DNA of 64,000 nt from Mytilus edulis (lineage: Eukaryota > Mollusca > Bivalvia > Mytilida > Mytilidae): assembly GCF_963676685.1 (NCBI RefSeq), contig NC_092354.1, forward strand, positions 17,428,746 through 17,492,745, read 5' to 3'. A program made the position numbers and the translations under genes. Of this stretch, positions 1 through 10,845 are shown one piece after another; the stretch's first letter is position 1, and each line of letters opens with the position of its first letter. The notes beneath the pieces are model-generated. The model did no database searches. It saw only the letters and a list, made by a program, of their open reading frames with translations, and was not told the DNA's origin.

Positions 1-924
1 ATTGTTCTGTGGGCGTGTTCGAACAAAGTACATTGTAGTGTTAATGTGTTCGAACATGTAGATGTGTTCGAACATAGCACATTGTACTGTAGATGTGTTC
101 GAACATAGAACATTATACTGTAGATGTGTTCGAACATAGAACATTGTACTGTAGATGTTTTCGAACATAGAACATCATACTTTAAGTGTTCGAACATAGC
201 GAATTGTTCTGTGGGCGTGTTCGAACAAAGTACATTGTAGTGTAAATGTGTTCGAACATGTAGATGTGTTCGAACATAGCACATTGTATTGTAGATGTGT
301 TCGAACATAGAACATTATACTATAGATGTGTTCGAACATAGAACATTGTACTGTAGATGTTTTCGAACATAGAACATTATACTTTAAGTGTTCGAACATA
401 GCGAATTGTTCTGTGGGCGTGTTCGAACAAAGTACATTGTAGTGTAAATGTGTTCGAACATGTAGATGTGTTCGAACATAGCACATTGTACTGTGGATGT
501 TTTCGTACATAGCACATTGTACTCTGGATGTGTTCGAACATAGAACATTATACTGTAGATGTGTTTGAACATAGAACATTATACTGTAGATGTGTTCGAA
601 CATAGAACATTGTACTGAAGATGTTTTCGAACATAGAACATTATACTTTAAGTGTTCGAACATAGCGAATTGTTCTGTGGGTGTGTTCGAACAAAGTACA
701 TTGTAGTGTAAATGTGTTCGAACATGTAGATGTGTTCGAACATAGCACATTGTACTGTAGATGTTTTCGAACATAGAACATTATACTTTAAGTGTTCGAA
801 CATAGCGAATTGTTCTATGGGTGTGTTCGAACAAAGTACATTGTAGTGTAGATGTTTTCAAACATAGTACATTGTACTGTGGATGAGTTCGAACATAGCA
901 CATTTTATTGTAGATGTGTTCGAA
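1..924. repeat. 31-bp TTCGAA minisatellite with 202-bp higher-order repeat
   Basis: Every ~31 bp the palindrome TGTTCGAACA recurs, followed by ATAG and an ACATT(G/A)TACT segment. A marker variant, GCGAATTGTTCT, falls at about -3, 199, 401, 665 and 805. The spacings are 202, 202, 264 and 140 bp, so the higher-order unit is 202 bp and has gained or lost 62 bp (two monomers) in two places. The array begins before the window. The long minus-strand reading frame across 175-774 only reflects the repeat and does not look like a gene. No known satellite family is recognised. Confidence 0.95.
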
Positions 925-1335
925 TCATATCTTAACACTTAAAAGTGGCCACCATGATAAAGCCAAGATTGCTGAAAGATGCATTAAACACCAACAATCA
1001 ATCAATCATCTGATATACGATACGGAGCCTCGATATGGAGACTAGATTTCGTGTAGTTCTATTTAAGACACCGGTTCATCAAACGTCTGACAAATCATTA
1101 AAAAAACACTTTCTAGATCGATTTGCTTATTCTTCCTTAGAAGCAGTTTGAGAGTCCACTCACGGTTTGTGGTGGAATTCGTGTTGACAAGTCACTAGTT
1201 TGTATTTTGTGGAAACATCACCAAGACCCTCTATCATTATACATACATGTACAAGTAATTAATTCAAACTTTATTTACATGTAGAGAACACGACATAACC
1301 CATTTTACACTACACACAGTAAACAGATGAAATAG
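925..1335. other. Non-repetitive spacer
   Basis: AT-rich single-copy-looking sequence between two minisatellite blocks. I see no reading frame, RNA gene or repeat that I can name. Confidence 0.5.
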
Positions 1336-1830
1336 TGTCAACTATGAGAGTTCTTCTCCTGTTCTTCTTTTCTACGTTTTGTTTTCTCATGATGAATTTC
1401 TCCTGTTCTTTTTCGTGGGATTTTATGGCGCCGGCGATAGATTTCCTCTGTTCAACTGTGTTTTCCTCGTTGTAAGTGTCTCATGTTATACTGTTATCCC
1501 CTTCGATATACGTTTTTCCTGTCACTAGTATTCAACTTGTGACAAGTGTCTCCTGTTCTACTATTTTCTCCACGCGTTTAATTTTCTTGTCATATGGTTC
1601 TTCTCCTCGTGATAAGTGTTTCCTGTTCTGTCGTTTCTGCTAGTGATAAGTAGTCATTGTTCTACTCTTTTTCTAATTGTAATATGTTGAAAGCTGTTCT
1701 TCTCCGATGATTAAGTTTCGTGTTTTTTTTTACAACTATTTTTCCTCGTGATACCATTTCGTTCTATATGTTTTAATGTGCTACTCTTCTTCTCATAACA
1801 AGTATTCGTTAACTCTTCCCTTGATATTTT
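1336..1830. repeat. Degenerate T/C-rich edge of the minisatellite
   Basis: Imperfect motifs of the form TTCTCCTGTT and CGTGATAAGTGT recur at irregular spacing and grade into the regular array that follows. This looks like an old, decayed edge of the 28-29-bp array. Confidence 0.6.
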
Positions 1831-2290
1831 TTCATCCATTCTTCTCCGGGTCCCCGTGATAAGGTTTCACCCATTCATCTTCCCGTGATCAGTTTTCATC
1901 CATTCATCTTCCCGTGATAAGTTTTCATCCATTCTTCTCCCCGTGATAAGTTTTCATCCATTCTTCTCCCCGTGATAAGTTTTCACCCATTCATCTTCCC
2001 GTGATAAGTTTTCTACCATTTATCTTCCCGTGATAAGTTTTCTACCATTCTTCTCCCCGTGATAAGTTTTCATCCATTCATCTTATCCGTGATAAGTTGT
2101 TATCCATTCTTCTTCCCGTGATAAGTTTTCATCCATTCTTCTCCCCGTGATAGGTTTTCATTCATTCTTCTTCCCGTGATAAGTTTTCATCCATTCTTCT
2201 CCTCGTGATAAGTTTTCATCCATTCTTCTCCCCGTGATAAGTGTTCATCCATTCTTCTTCCCGTGATAAGTTTTCGTCATTTTTTTCTCC
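1831..2290. repeat. 29-30-bp minisatellite subfamily (CATTCTTCTCCCCGTGATAA)
   Basis: About 15 head-to-tail units of CCATTCTTCTCCCCGTGATA plus AGTTTTCAT. The next array has the same GTGATAAGTTTTC core but replaces ATCCATTC with TATTGTG, so these are two subfamilies of one minisatellite. Confidence 0.9.
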
Positions 2291-5200
2291 CTGTGACACA
2301 TTGTGTTCTCCCCATGATAAGTTTTCTGTTGTGTTCTCCCCATGATAAGTGTTCTGTTGTGTTCTCCCCTTTATAAGTTTTCTATTGTGATCTCCCTATG
2401 ATAAGATTCCTATTGTGTTCTCCCCATGATAAGTTTTCTTTGGTGTTCTCCCCTTGATAAGTTTTCTGTTGTGTTCTCCCCATGGTAAGTTTTCTTTTGT
2501 GTTCTCCTCATGATACGTTTTCTGTCGTAAACTCCCCTTGATAAGTTTTTTTATTGTGATCTCCCCATGATAAGTTTCCTATTGTGTTCTCCTCATGATA
2601 AGCTTTCTGTTGTGTTCTCCCCATGATAAATTTTCTGTTGTGTACTCCCCTTGATCAGTTTTCTATTGTGATCTCCCCATGATAAGTTCCCTATTGTGTT
2701 CTCCCCATGATAAGTTTTCTATTGTGATCTCCCCATGATAAGTTTACTATTGTGTTCTCCCCATGATAAGTTTTCTGTTGTGTTCTCCCCATGATAAGTT
2801 TCCTATTGTGTTCTCCCCATGATAAGTTTTCTGTTGGGTTCTCCCCATGATAAGTTTTCTGTTTTGTTCTCCCCATAATAAGTTTTTTATTGTGTCCTCC
2901 TCATGGCAATTTTTCTATTGTGTTCTCCTCATTGTAAGTTTTCTATGGTGTTCTTTTCATGATAAGTTTTCTATTGTGTACTCCCAATGATACGTTTTCT
3001 GTTATGTTCTCCCCATGATAAGTTTTCTGTTGTATTCTCCTCATGGTAAGTTTTCTATTGTTTTCTCCTCATGATAAGTTTTCTATTGTGTACTCCCCAT
3101 GATACGTTTTCTATTGTGTTCTCTTCATGGTAAGTTTTCTTTTGTGTTCTCCCCATGATTAGTTTCCTATTGTGTTCTCCTCATGATAAGTTTTCCTATT
3201 GGGTTCTCCCCATGAAATTTTCCTATTGTGTTCTCCTCATGATAAGTTTTCTGTTGGGTTCTCCCCATGATAAGTTTCCTATTGTGTTCTCCTCATGATA
3301 AGTTTTCTGTTGTTTTCTCCCCATGATAATTTTCCTATTGTGTTCTCCCCATGATAAGTTTCCTATTGTGTTCTCCCCATGATAGGTTTACTGTTGGGTT
3401 CTTCCCATGATAAGTTTTCAATTGTGTTCTCCCCATGATAAGTTTTCTGTTGTGTTCTTCTCATGATAAGTTTTTTATTGTGTTCTCCTCATGGTAATTT
3501 TTCTATTGTATTCTCCTCATGATAAGTTTTCTATTGTGTTCTCCCCATGATAAGTTTTCTGTTGTGTTCTCCCCATGATAAGTTTCCTATTGTGTTCTCC
3601 CCATGATAAGTTTTCTATTTTGTTCTCCTCATGATAAGTTTTATTTATTGTGTTCTCACCATGATAAATTTCCTATTGTGTTCTCCCCATGATAATTTTT
3701 CTATTTTGTTCTCCTCATGATAAGTTTTCTATTGTGTTCTCCTCATGATGAGTTTTCTATTGTGTTCTCCTCATAGTAAGTTTTCTATTGTGTTCTCCCT
3801 GTGGCACGTTTTCTATGTGATCTCCCATGGTAAGTTTTCTATTGTTTTCTCCCCGTGAAAAGTTTTCTATTATGTTCTCCCTGTGGCACGATTTCTGTTG
3901 TGTACTCCCAATGATAAGTTTTCTGTTGTTTACTCCCCATGATAAGTTTTCTGTTGTGTACTCCCCTTGATAAGTTTCCTATTGTGTTCTCCCCTTGATA
4001 AGTTTTCTATTGTGTTCTCCTCATGATAAGTTTTATTTATTTTGTTCTCCCTGTGGCACGTTTTCTATGTGATCTCCCATGGTAAGTTTTTTATTGTGTT
4101 CTCCCCGTGACAAGTTTTCTATTATGTTCTCCCTGTGTCACGTTTTCTATTGTGTTCTCCCCTTGAAAAGTGTTCTATAATTTTCTCCCCGTGATGTTTT
4201 TCTATTGTGTTCTCTCCATGACATGTTTTCTGATGTATTCTTCGTGTGACCTCGTTTTCTACTGTGTTCTCCCATGATACGTTTTCTATTATGTTCTCCC
4301 CGTGAAAGGTTTTCTATTGTGTTTCTCCATGATAGGTTTTCTGTTGTACTCTTCCTGTGACACGTTTTCTACTGTGTTCTACAATAAGGTTTCTAATGTG
4401 TTCTTGCCGTGTAAAGTTTTCTTTAATAGTCCCCCCTGTGACACATTTTCTATTGTGTTCTCCCATGATAAGTTTTATGTTGTGTTCTCCCCGTGATAAG
4501 TATTCTAATTATGTTCTCCCCCTGAAAAGTAATCATTGTGTTCCTATCTTGATAAGTTTTCTGTTGTGTACTCCCCATGATAAGTTTCCTATTGTGCTCT
4601 CCCCATGATAAGTTTTCTTTAATGTTATCCTCGTGATAAGTTTTCTATTGTAATTTCCCTGTGATGAGTTTTCTATTGTGTTCGATTTCTCCTCATGATA
4701 AGTTTTCTATTGTGTTCTCTCCATGACAAGTTGACGTTTAATGTGTTCTGTCAATGATAAGGTTTCTGTTGTGATCTCACCATGATAAGTTTTCTATTGT
4801 TCTCCCTGTGAAACGCTTTCTTATGTGTTCTCATCGTGATAAGTTTTCTATTATGTTCTCCCTGTGTCACGTTTTCTATTGTGTTCTCCCCTTGAAAAGT
4901 GTTCTATAATTTTCTCCCCGTGATGTTTTTCTATTGTGTTCTCTCCATGATATGTTTTCTGATGTATTCTTCGTGTGACCTCGTTTTCTACTGTGTTCTC
5001 CCATGATACGTTTTCTATTATGTTCTCCCCGTGAAAGGTTTTCTATTGTGTTTCTCCATGATAGGTTTTCTGTTGTACTCTTCCTGTGACACGTTTTCTA
5101 CTGTGTTCTACAATAAGGTTTCTAATGTGTTCTTGCCGTGTAAAGTTTTCTTTAATAGTCCCCCCTGTGACACATTTTCTATTGTGTTCTCCCATGATAA

Positions 5201-5640
5201 GTTTTATGTTGTGTTCTCCCCGTGATAAGTATTCTAATTATGTTCTCCCCCTGAAAAGTAATCATTGTGTTCCTATCTTGATAAGTTTTCTGTTGTGTAC
5301 TCCCCATGATAAGTTTCCTATTGTGTTCTCCCCATGATAAGTTTTCTTTAATGTTATCCTCGTGATAAGTTTTCTATTGTAATTTCCCTGTGATGAGTTT
5401 TCTATTGTGTTCGATTTCTCCTCATGATAAGTTTTCTATTGTGTTCTCTCCATGACAAGTTGACGTTTAATGTGTTCTGTCAATGATAAGGTTTCTGTTG
5501 TGATCTCACCATGATAAGTTTTCTATTGTTCTCCCTGTGAAACGCTTTCTTATGTGTTCTCATCGTGATAAGTTTTCTATTATGATCTCCCCATGATAAG
5601 TTTCTATTTTGTTCTCCCCATGATAAGTTATCTTTTATGT
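2291..5640. repeat. 28-bp minisatellite array, locus A (about 3.3 kb)
   Basis: More than 100 units built on TTGTGTTCTCCCCATGATAA followed by GTTTTCTA. Variants include a CCCTGTGGCACG form. The array lies immediately 3' of ZNF-A. All reading frames inside it (for example plus-strand 4302-4496 and minus-strand 2691-2876) are repeat artefacts. A homologous array lies 3' of ZNF-B at 13938-15205. Confidence 0.95.
4112..5569. repeat. 729-bp higher-order tandem duplication inside the minisatellite
   Basis: 4112-4840 and 4841-5569 are nearly identical. Every irregular variant unit recurs exactly 729 bp later, and I saw only a handful of single-base differences (for example GACATG versus GATATG near 4211/4940). 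The homologous array at ZNF-B contains this block once (about 14360-15100). The duplication therefore arose at locus A after the A/B duplication, or one copy was lost in B. Confidence 0.92.
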
Positions 5641-5913
5641 TCTCCCCATGTCCTTTTCAAGATAAATAATCTACGATCTTGTCGTTGTAATAATCTACTT
5701 AAGGTCGTAGACAGTGTTCTCCTTGAACATGAACATCACTCATCAACTTTCATATGTTTTCATGGGAATATGTTCATAAACATGTGACTTCACCATTTTT
5801 CTTATGCATCCCAGTTTTGAGTTTTACTATAATTGTCATCTGTACGTTTTCTCGTGTGATTATCAACTACAAGGCCGAATACAGGCTTTATCATATACAT
5901 CACAGGAACGGGG
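5641..5913 (-). pseudogene. Degenerate finger fossil 3' of ZNF-A
   Basis: Read on the minus strand past the ZNF-A stop, the next codons still resemble a finger (PRSCDVYDKA after a Lys-to-stop change), followed by further stops. The open frame of ZNF-A therefore once continued for at least one more finger. The rest of the stretch down to the minisatellite is AT-rich and noncoding. The same fossil lies 3' of ZNF-B. Confidence 0.6.
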
Positions 5914-7512
5914 TTAATCACCTTCATGTGTTCTCATGTGACTCTGTAAATCGCCAAGTCGACTGAACCCTTTACCGCATACGTCACAGTCATGAGGTTT
6001 TTCGCCAGTGTGTATTCTCATGTGATTCTGTAAAGAATGAAGGCGACTAAACCCTTTACCGCATACGTCACAATCATGAGGTTTTTCACCTGTGTGTATT
6101 CTCATGTGACTCTGCAAATCACCAAATCGACGGAACCGTTTTCTACATACATCACAAACATAAGGTTTATCACCTGTGTGTATTCTCATGTGATCTTGTA
6201 AAGAATGAAGGTGACTAAACCCTTTACCGCATACGTCACAATCATGAGGTTTTTCACCTGTATGTGTTCTCATGTGAATTCGTAAACTACATTTCTGACG
6301 AAACCCTTTACCACATACATTGCAGACATGAGGTTTATCACCTGTATGTGTTTTCATGTGAATCTTTAAATATCCAAGCTGACCAAACCCTTTATCACAT
6401 ACATTGCAGACATGAGGTTTATCACCTGTATGTGTTAGCATATGAATTTGCAAATTACGATTAAGACTAAACCGTTTATCACATACATTACATGCATGAG
6501 GTTTTTCACCTGTATGTGTGCGCATGTGAAACTGTAAATGTTGAAGCCAAGAATAACCTTTCGAACAAACACTACATGTATAAAATTTTTCTCCAGTATG
6601 TGTTCTCATGTGTCTCTTTAAGTAAAGGCTTTGACTAAATTCTTTAGCACATACATCACATTTATGACATTTTTCACTAGCATGTATTTTCATGTGTCTC
6701 GTTAGGTAATTTCTTTGAGTAAATTCTTTAGCACATACATTACATTTATGACATTTTTCACCAGTATGTATTTGCATGTGTATCGTGAGGTTACGTTTTC
6801 GAGTAAATTCTTTGGCACAAGCTTCGCATTTATGACATTGTGAACCAGTATGTGTTCTCATGTGATTCTTTAGGAAATTTCTTTGAGTAAATTCTTTAGC
6901 ACATACATCACATTTATAACATTGTTCACCAGTATGTGTTTTCATGTGTCTCGTTAGAACACTTCTTTGAGTAAATTCTTTAGCACATACATTACATTTA
7001 TGACATTTTTCACCAGTATGTATTTTCATGTGTGTCGTTATGTAACATTTTCGAGCAAATTCTTTGGCACAAACTTCGCATTTATGACATTGTGAACCAG
7101 TATGTGTTCTCATGTGAGTCGTTAGGTCATTTCTTTGAGTAAATTCTTTAGCACATACATCACATTTATGACATTTTTCACCAGTATGTGTTCTCATGTG
7201 TCTCTTTAAGTAAATACTTTGACTAAATGTTTTAGCACACACATCACATTTATGCGATTTTTCACTAGTATGTGTTTTCAGATGAATATTTAGGTAATTT
7301 CTTTGAGTAAATTCTTTAGCACATACATCACATTTATGACATTGTTCACCAGTATGTGTTTTCATGTGTCTCGTTAGGTAATTTTCTGTGGTAAATTCTT
7401 TAACAGAAACATCAAATTTATGACATTCAACAACAGTAGAATCATCCTGTTGTCCAATACCTGTCTCTGTTGTATCATTTTGATTAATAACCTTATCCTC
7501 CACCATATTCAT
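5914..7512 (-). CDS. Multi-finger C2H2 zinc-finger protein (ZNF-A, 532 aa)
   Basis: Predicted sequence-specific nucleic-acid-binding protein, presumably nuclear. After a short acidic leader (MNMVEDKVINQNDTTETG) comes one degenerate finger that has lost zinc-binding cysteines (HKFDVSVKEF), then 17 C2H2 fingers of 28-residue period to the C-terminus. Fingers 2-10 form one subfamily (CAKEFTQRN type) whose linker ends in an extra Cys (GEKCHKC or GEQCHKC) instead of the usual GEKPY. Fingers 11-18 are a second subfamily with TGEKPH/TGDKPH linkers (CGKGFSRL type). No KRAB, BTB or other effector domain is visible. The start is the first in-frame ATG, 42 nt inside a likely splice acceptor at 7555-7556. 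The target and function are unknown. It is a close paralogue of ZNF-B, with three more fingers in its C-terminal half. The frame is fully intact. Confidence 0.88.
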   Translation of the reverse strand: MNMVEDKVINQNDTTETGIGQQDDSTVVECHKFDVSVKEFTTENYLTRHMKTHTGEQCHKCDVCAKEFTQRNYLNIHLKTHTSEKSHKCDVCAKTFSQSIYLKRHMRTHTGEKCHKCDVCAKEFTQRNDLTTHMRTHTGSQCHKCEVCAKEFARKCYITTHMKIHTGEKCHKCNVCAKEFTQRSVLTRHMKTHTGEQCYKCDVCAKEFTQRNFLKNHMRTHTGSQCHKCEACAKEFTRKRNLTIHMQIHTGEKCHKCNVCAKEFTQRNYLTRHMKIHASEKCHKCDVCAKEFSQSLYLKRHMRTHTGEKFYTCSVCSKGYSWLQHLQFHMRTHTGEKPHACNVCDKRFSLNRNLQIHMLTHTGDKPHVCNVCDKGFGQLGYLKIHMKTHTGDKPHVCNVCGKGFRQKCSLRIHMRTHTGEKPHDCDVCGKGFSHLHSLQDHMRIHTGDKPYVCDVCRKRFRRFGDLQSHMRIHTGEKPHDCDVCGKGFSRLHSLQNHMRIHTGEKPHDCDVCGKGFSRLGDLQSHMRTHEGD

Positions 7513-7554
7513 CCTAATAATAAACGTTATCTTCAGAATGTGTCTTCTGTGACT

Positions 7555-7556
7555 CT
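7555..7556 (-). other. Probable 3' splice site upstream of ZNF-A
   Basis: On the minus strand a pyrimidine-rich tract ends in CTCCTTATAG, followed by AGTCACAGAAG and the ATG 42 nt later. The same arrangement occurs at ZNF-B, the 27-32 kb locus and ZNF-D. This suggests an intron in the 5' UTR and a single coding exon. Upstream exons were not identified. Confidence 0.55.
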
Positions 7557-8085
7557 ATAAGGAGCAAGAGGAAAAAAGGTTAATGACAAAACCAGGAATC
7601 AGTCCTATACTAATAGTTTGTGTAAAATACCGGCTTGTAAAGTTATCTAATGAGTACTCTATAAAAAGCTATACAAGATGTCTAAACCAATAATCCATTT
7701 GCCAATTACCGATTTGATTCTGGTATTACACATTCTTAAAATAAATTACTTTCCTTTGTCAATCGTAAACTGTTTCTATAGCGGACAAATAGCGTTTGCC
7801 AATGCAAATCATGATAGGTTGAAAGTGATGTATCGGCGGTTTCAACCAATTGTGCATGAAAAATAACCTTTAGTGACAAAAGTATTTAGCTAAACAACAA
7901 ATTAATGTAATTCAAAGATTTGAAAAACTTAAAGGATACGCCGCGCAGGTAAATTTGCTCTTTCCCCTAGCTCTCCAGTAAAAATGTATGTCCCTCACAA
8001 GGGACCAACAACAAAAAGGGACCTCTAATTATAGGGTCAACTACGGGAATTGGCAAATAGTGTAATCATTTTGTTTATTTCCTTT
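7557..8085. other. AT-rich flank, no gene recognised
   Basis: This would be intron or 5' flank of ZNF-A. The first ~100 bp match the flank of ZNF-B (16850-16950). After that no homology, reading frame or repeat stands out. Confidence 0.5.
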
Positions 8086-8474
8086 GGTTACATCCTCTGA
8101 CATTAGACTCGGACTTCTCTTGAACTGAATTTTAATGTGCGTATTGTTATGCGTTCACTTTTCTGCATTGGTTAGAGGTATAGGGGAGGGGAGGGTTGAG
8201 ATCTGATAAACATGTTTAATCCCGCCGCATTTATGCGCGTGTCCTAAGTCAGGAGTCTCTGGCCTTTGTTAGTCTTGTATTATTTTTCATTTTAGTTCTT
8301 GTGTACAATTTGGAGTTTAGTATGGCGTTTATTATCACTGAAGCTGAAGGACACCTATGGGTGCGGGAATTTCTCGCTGCATTGAAGACCTGTTGGTGAC
8401 CTTCTGCTGTTGTCTGCTCTATAGCCGGGTTGTTGTCTCTTTGACACATTCCCTATTTCCATTCTCAATTTTAT
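8086..8474 (+). repeat. Mussel interspersed repeat R1 (ends CATTTCCATTCTCAATTTT)
   Basis: Contains the block GGACACCTATGGGTGCGGGA, then GTTGTCTCTTTGACACATTC and a CATTCTCAATTTTA end. Other copies are at 35940-36072 (+), 44509-44955 (-), 58831-59060 (+) and, diverged, 60050-60187 (+). I recognise this as a very common mussel repeat. The short reading frame at 8357-8587 lies inside it and is not a host gene. Confidence 0.85.
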
Positions 8475-8476
8475 TA

Positions 8477-9770
8477 ATATTGTATTGTCAACAACATTAT
8501 CTGTTCATCATTAAAATGGCATTTAATAATTTGGTTCGTCCTTTTCTAATATATATAACGTGTATAATTTGGGAATTTGGTATATGAATGTGTACAGATC
8601 ATACTGCTAGTACCATCGGCAAACTTCGGGTCTATCCGCTACTCTCCTTTGAAGGTATTGAATCGGCCGAGTTATAGCATATTGCTATTGCAATTGTTAG
8701 AACCAGGAAAAAAAATTCTACTTTTGAATATACTAGCTTAATTACATTTATAAAGACAGGAATATCCCAGAAAAAAACACAATTAAAGCTTCCAAATTCA
8801 AGTTACTGGCACATTTCCTTATTCCAAGTGCATATTTTCAAGACTTTTTTTATGTTTAACCCTTATTGTCAAAATCACCAAATACACAATCATTTTGGAA
8901 TGACGACCGACTACTGAGTGAAAACTCGGCTGGTTTTATACTTAACGATTGTTGTTTTCCTTCGCATTTCAAGTATGGTTTCTTGTGGAACACATTCTGA
9001 TGAATAGTAAAAAAAGAAGAAAAGAAAAAAATCAATTTCAAAAGAATCAAACGAGAACATTAGGATATAGAAACTTGATGTACAAATGTTGCTATGCGAA
9101 TACATTCCTGGAGTACCAACTGCAATTAACAACTGGTTTCATACCTTTTAAACAAGTACAAAGTAGGAGAGCACTAAGGACCCAACTTTCCAAAACATTG
9201 TACCAAATACGGCTAAGGTAATCAATTCCTGGGATAAGAAAATCCTCAGGTTTACGAAAAATGTCTGTACCTATCCCTTAAACGCGTCTTAATTTTCTCC
9301 TTCATTGGAGTAAGAATCGTTTAATATTACAATATTATGACTCCTACCTGCGTATATTGTCTCTGTATGTCTGTATCTATCTCGTTAAATTATGTCTTTA
9401 TTTTCTCCCTAATCGGAGAAAGATTCGTTAAACAGTTACAATATTATGACTCCTATAGTCTATCTATCTGCTCGTGTCTTCATGTTCTATGCATGTTCAC
9501 AACCAATATTTATACACTATATTGAAAATAACATATTCAATGACATGTGAAATTTGTATTAATACTCTCAATAAAAAAATCACCTAGAGCCATAACGGCT
9601 TTCACTTTAATTCATATAAAAATAATAACTAAGTTTAATTCAGTTCAATATGTATACTATTCAATACTAGCTTCTAGCAATACTCTGATTATGACATTTC
9701 ATAACCTGTAGCCATGACAGCTTTCACATTAATTATTATAAAATTATTAAAAAAAACAACAATTAAGCAA
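8477..9770 (+). repeat. Flank shared with locus B (paralogue of 17513-17690 plus 18300-19010)
   Basis: Runs such as CTGTTCATCA(T/C)TAAAA, GTGTACAGATCATACT, CCTGGAGTACCAACTGCAAT and TAGAGCCATAACGGCTTTCA recur in order at 17513-19010. This extends the A/B segmental duplication well beyond the zinc-finger genes. 9290-9740 belongs to a repeat family (R3, CTCCTTCATTGGAG(GAA)GATTCG) also seen at 36088-36345 and 41573-41960. No gene is recognised in this block. Confidence 0.8.
8610..8677 (+). mobile_element. Mini palindromic element, copy 1 (68 bp)
   Basis: Body reads ATCGGCAAACTTCGGG...CTACTCTCC...GAATCGGCCGAG. It is flanked by CATACTGCTA (8600-8609) and CATATTGCTA (8678-8687), a 10-bp target-site duplication with one mismatch. 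The paralogous flank at 17578-17600 reads straight through (ATCATACTTTTATTGCAATT), giving an empty site. See 25144-25201 and 43735-43808 for better-preserved ends. Confidence 0.8.
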
Positions 9771-9928
9771 TTAAATTTTATATTTTGTTTAAGTCTTTGT
9801 TCTCGTTAATTAAGGAAATAATTGATGAAATATTACTTTAGTGTAGTTTTCACATGGATATGAATCATATTCTTAATAGATAATATTTTAAATATATATT
9901 TTTTATATTTTTTTTATATAACTGTTGA

Positions 9929-10388
9929 GGTGTCAGACCACCAATTAAAAATCCCTATCTGTTCAACCAAATTTTGCAATTTTCACAGCTTTCTAAATAT
10001 TTTACCTTAAGTTTAACTTCAAGGAAACCAGGTATATCCTGAATTGTACATGTATCACCTTCCTACATGCCAATTTTCAACCAATGTTTAAAGTCTTGTA
10101 ACAAATTACTGATTTTGAAAAGACAGGTACTACCAAAATAACTCCCGGTTTTCTGGAAATCTTAAATTAGTGTACTATGTAGCGCATTAATCCTGAATTT
10201 TTAATGCAAACTCATAGACAAGTGAATTTTGGCTCAAAATGGTCTAAATATATTTCCCTTTCACCAAAAGTTTCATTTCTGCAAATTTGTTGGTTAGTTT
10301 AAGTAAACAATGACATCAAAAGCACTATTTTGTGTCAAAGTAGGACTAAACGTTCTAAATTGGAGGGAGTAATTGGTGGTCTGACACC
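9929..10388 (+). mobile_element. 460-bp MITE with GGTGTCAGACCACCAATTA termini, copy 1
   Basis: Perfect 19-bp terminal inverted repeats GGTGTCAGACCACCAATTA, flanked by TTGA at both ends (9925-9928 and 10389-10392). No transposase frame. A second copy of similar length lies in the opposite orientation at 34894-35360, with internal sequence conserved. The superfamily is not assigned because the target duplications are short (TTGA here, TTT there). Confidence 0.88.
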
Positions 10389-10470
10389 TTGATGTGCTAC
10401 ATATTTTTGTTTCGTTCATTTTTTAGAACAGAAATAAATAGTAAAATATTTGGCCTCACTCCCTATGAAT

Positions 10471-10510
10471 GTTACTAGCCCTTTATGGATCCGTAAAGGG
10501 TCAGTAGCAA
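10471..10510. repeat. Short perfect-stem palindrome around GGATCC
   Basis: TACTAGCCCTTTATGGATCC is followed by the complementary arm GTAAAGGGTCAGTA. A stem of about 14 bp of unknown role. Confidence 0.6.
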
Positions 10511-10568
10511 ACCATATAACTATAGAATGCGAAACAAAAATGGAAGATGCTCTGTTCATAATAATATA

Positions 10569-10687
10569 GGGTTATTGCATGAATATTGGGGAATTTTGTC
10601 CCGAGTAGAATTTTATATTGCACGAACTTGCGAGTGCAATATATGTTCTACGAGGGACAATATTCCACTATATTCATGCAATAACCC
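10569..10687. mobile_element. 119-bp foldback element
   Basis: Starts GGGTTATTGCATGAATAT and ends ATATTCATGCAATAACCC. The arms pair along nearly the whole length, with a centre near TTGCACGAACTTGCGAGTGC. Such near-perfect palindromes are typical of foldback MITEs. No coding capacity. Confidence 0.85.
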
Positions 10688-10845
10688 TTTTATTGTATAG
10701 CAATATAATATTTGAAAGTAAAAATTGGTTTAAACTAAGATTTTGTCGTTGATGACGTCATGAATTTTAAAGATTTATTTTGGAATTTATTGCACGCTAA
10801 CTTAGGTTACTTTCTGTGGAAAATATTAAATTACTATGCAATAAT

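Noticed and set aside
175-774. 199-codon minus-strand open frame
   Set aside because: Lies wholly in the 31-bp satellite. Its repeated peptide has no domain and follows the DNA repeat.
1-924. Heat-shock-element array
   Set aside because: The core TTCGAA lacks the two-base gap of TTCnnGAA, so it does not match the heat-shock factor site.
2291-5640. CRISPR-like array
   Set aside because: Units are contiguous with no unique spacers, and the DNA is clearly from an animal genome.
8357-8587. 76-codon hydrophobic frame
   Set aside because: Falls within the R1 interspersed repeat. The same peptide-like frame appears at 58932 in another R1 copy.
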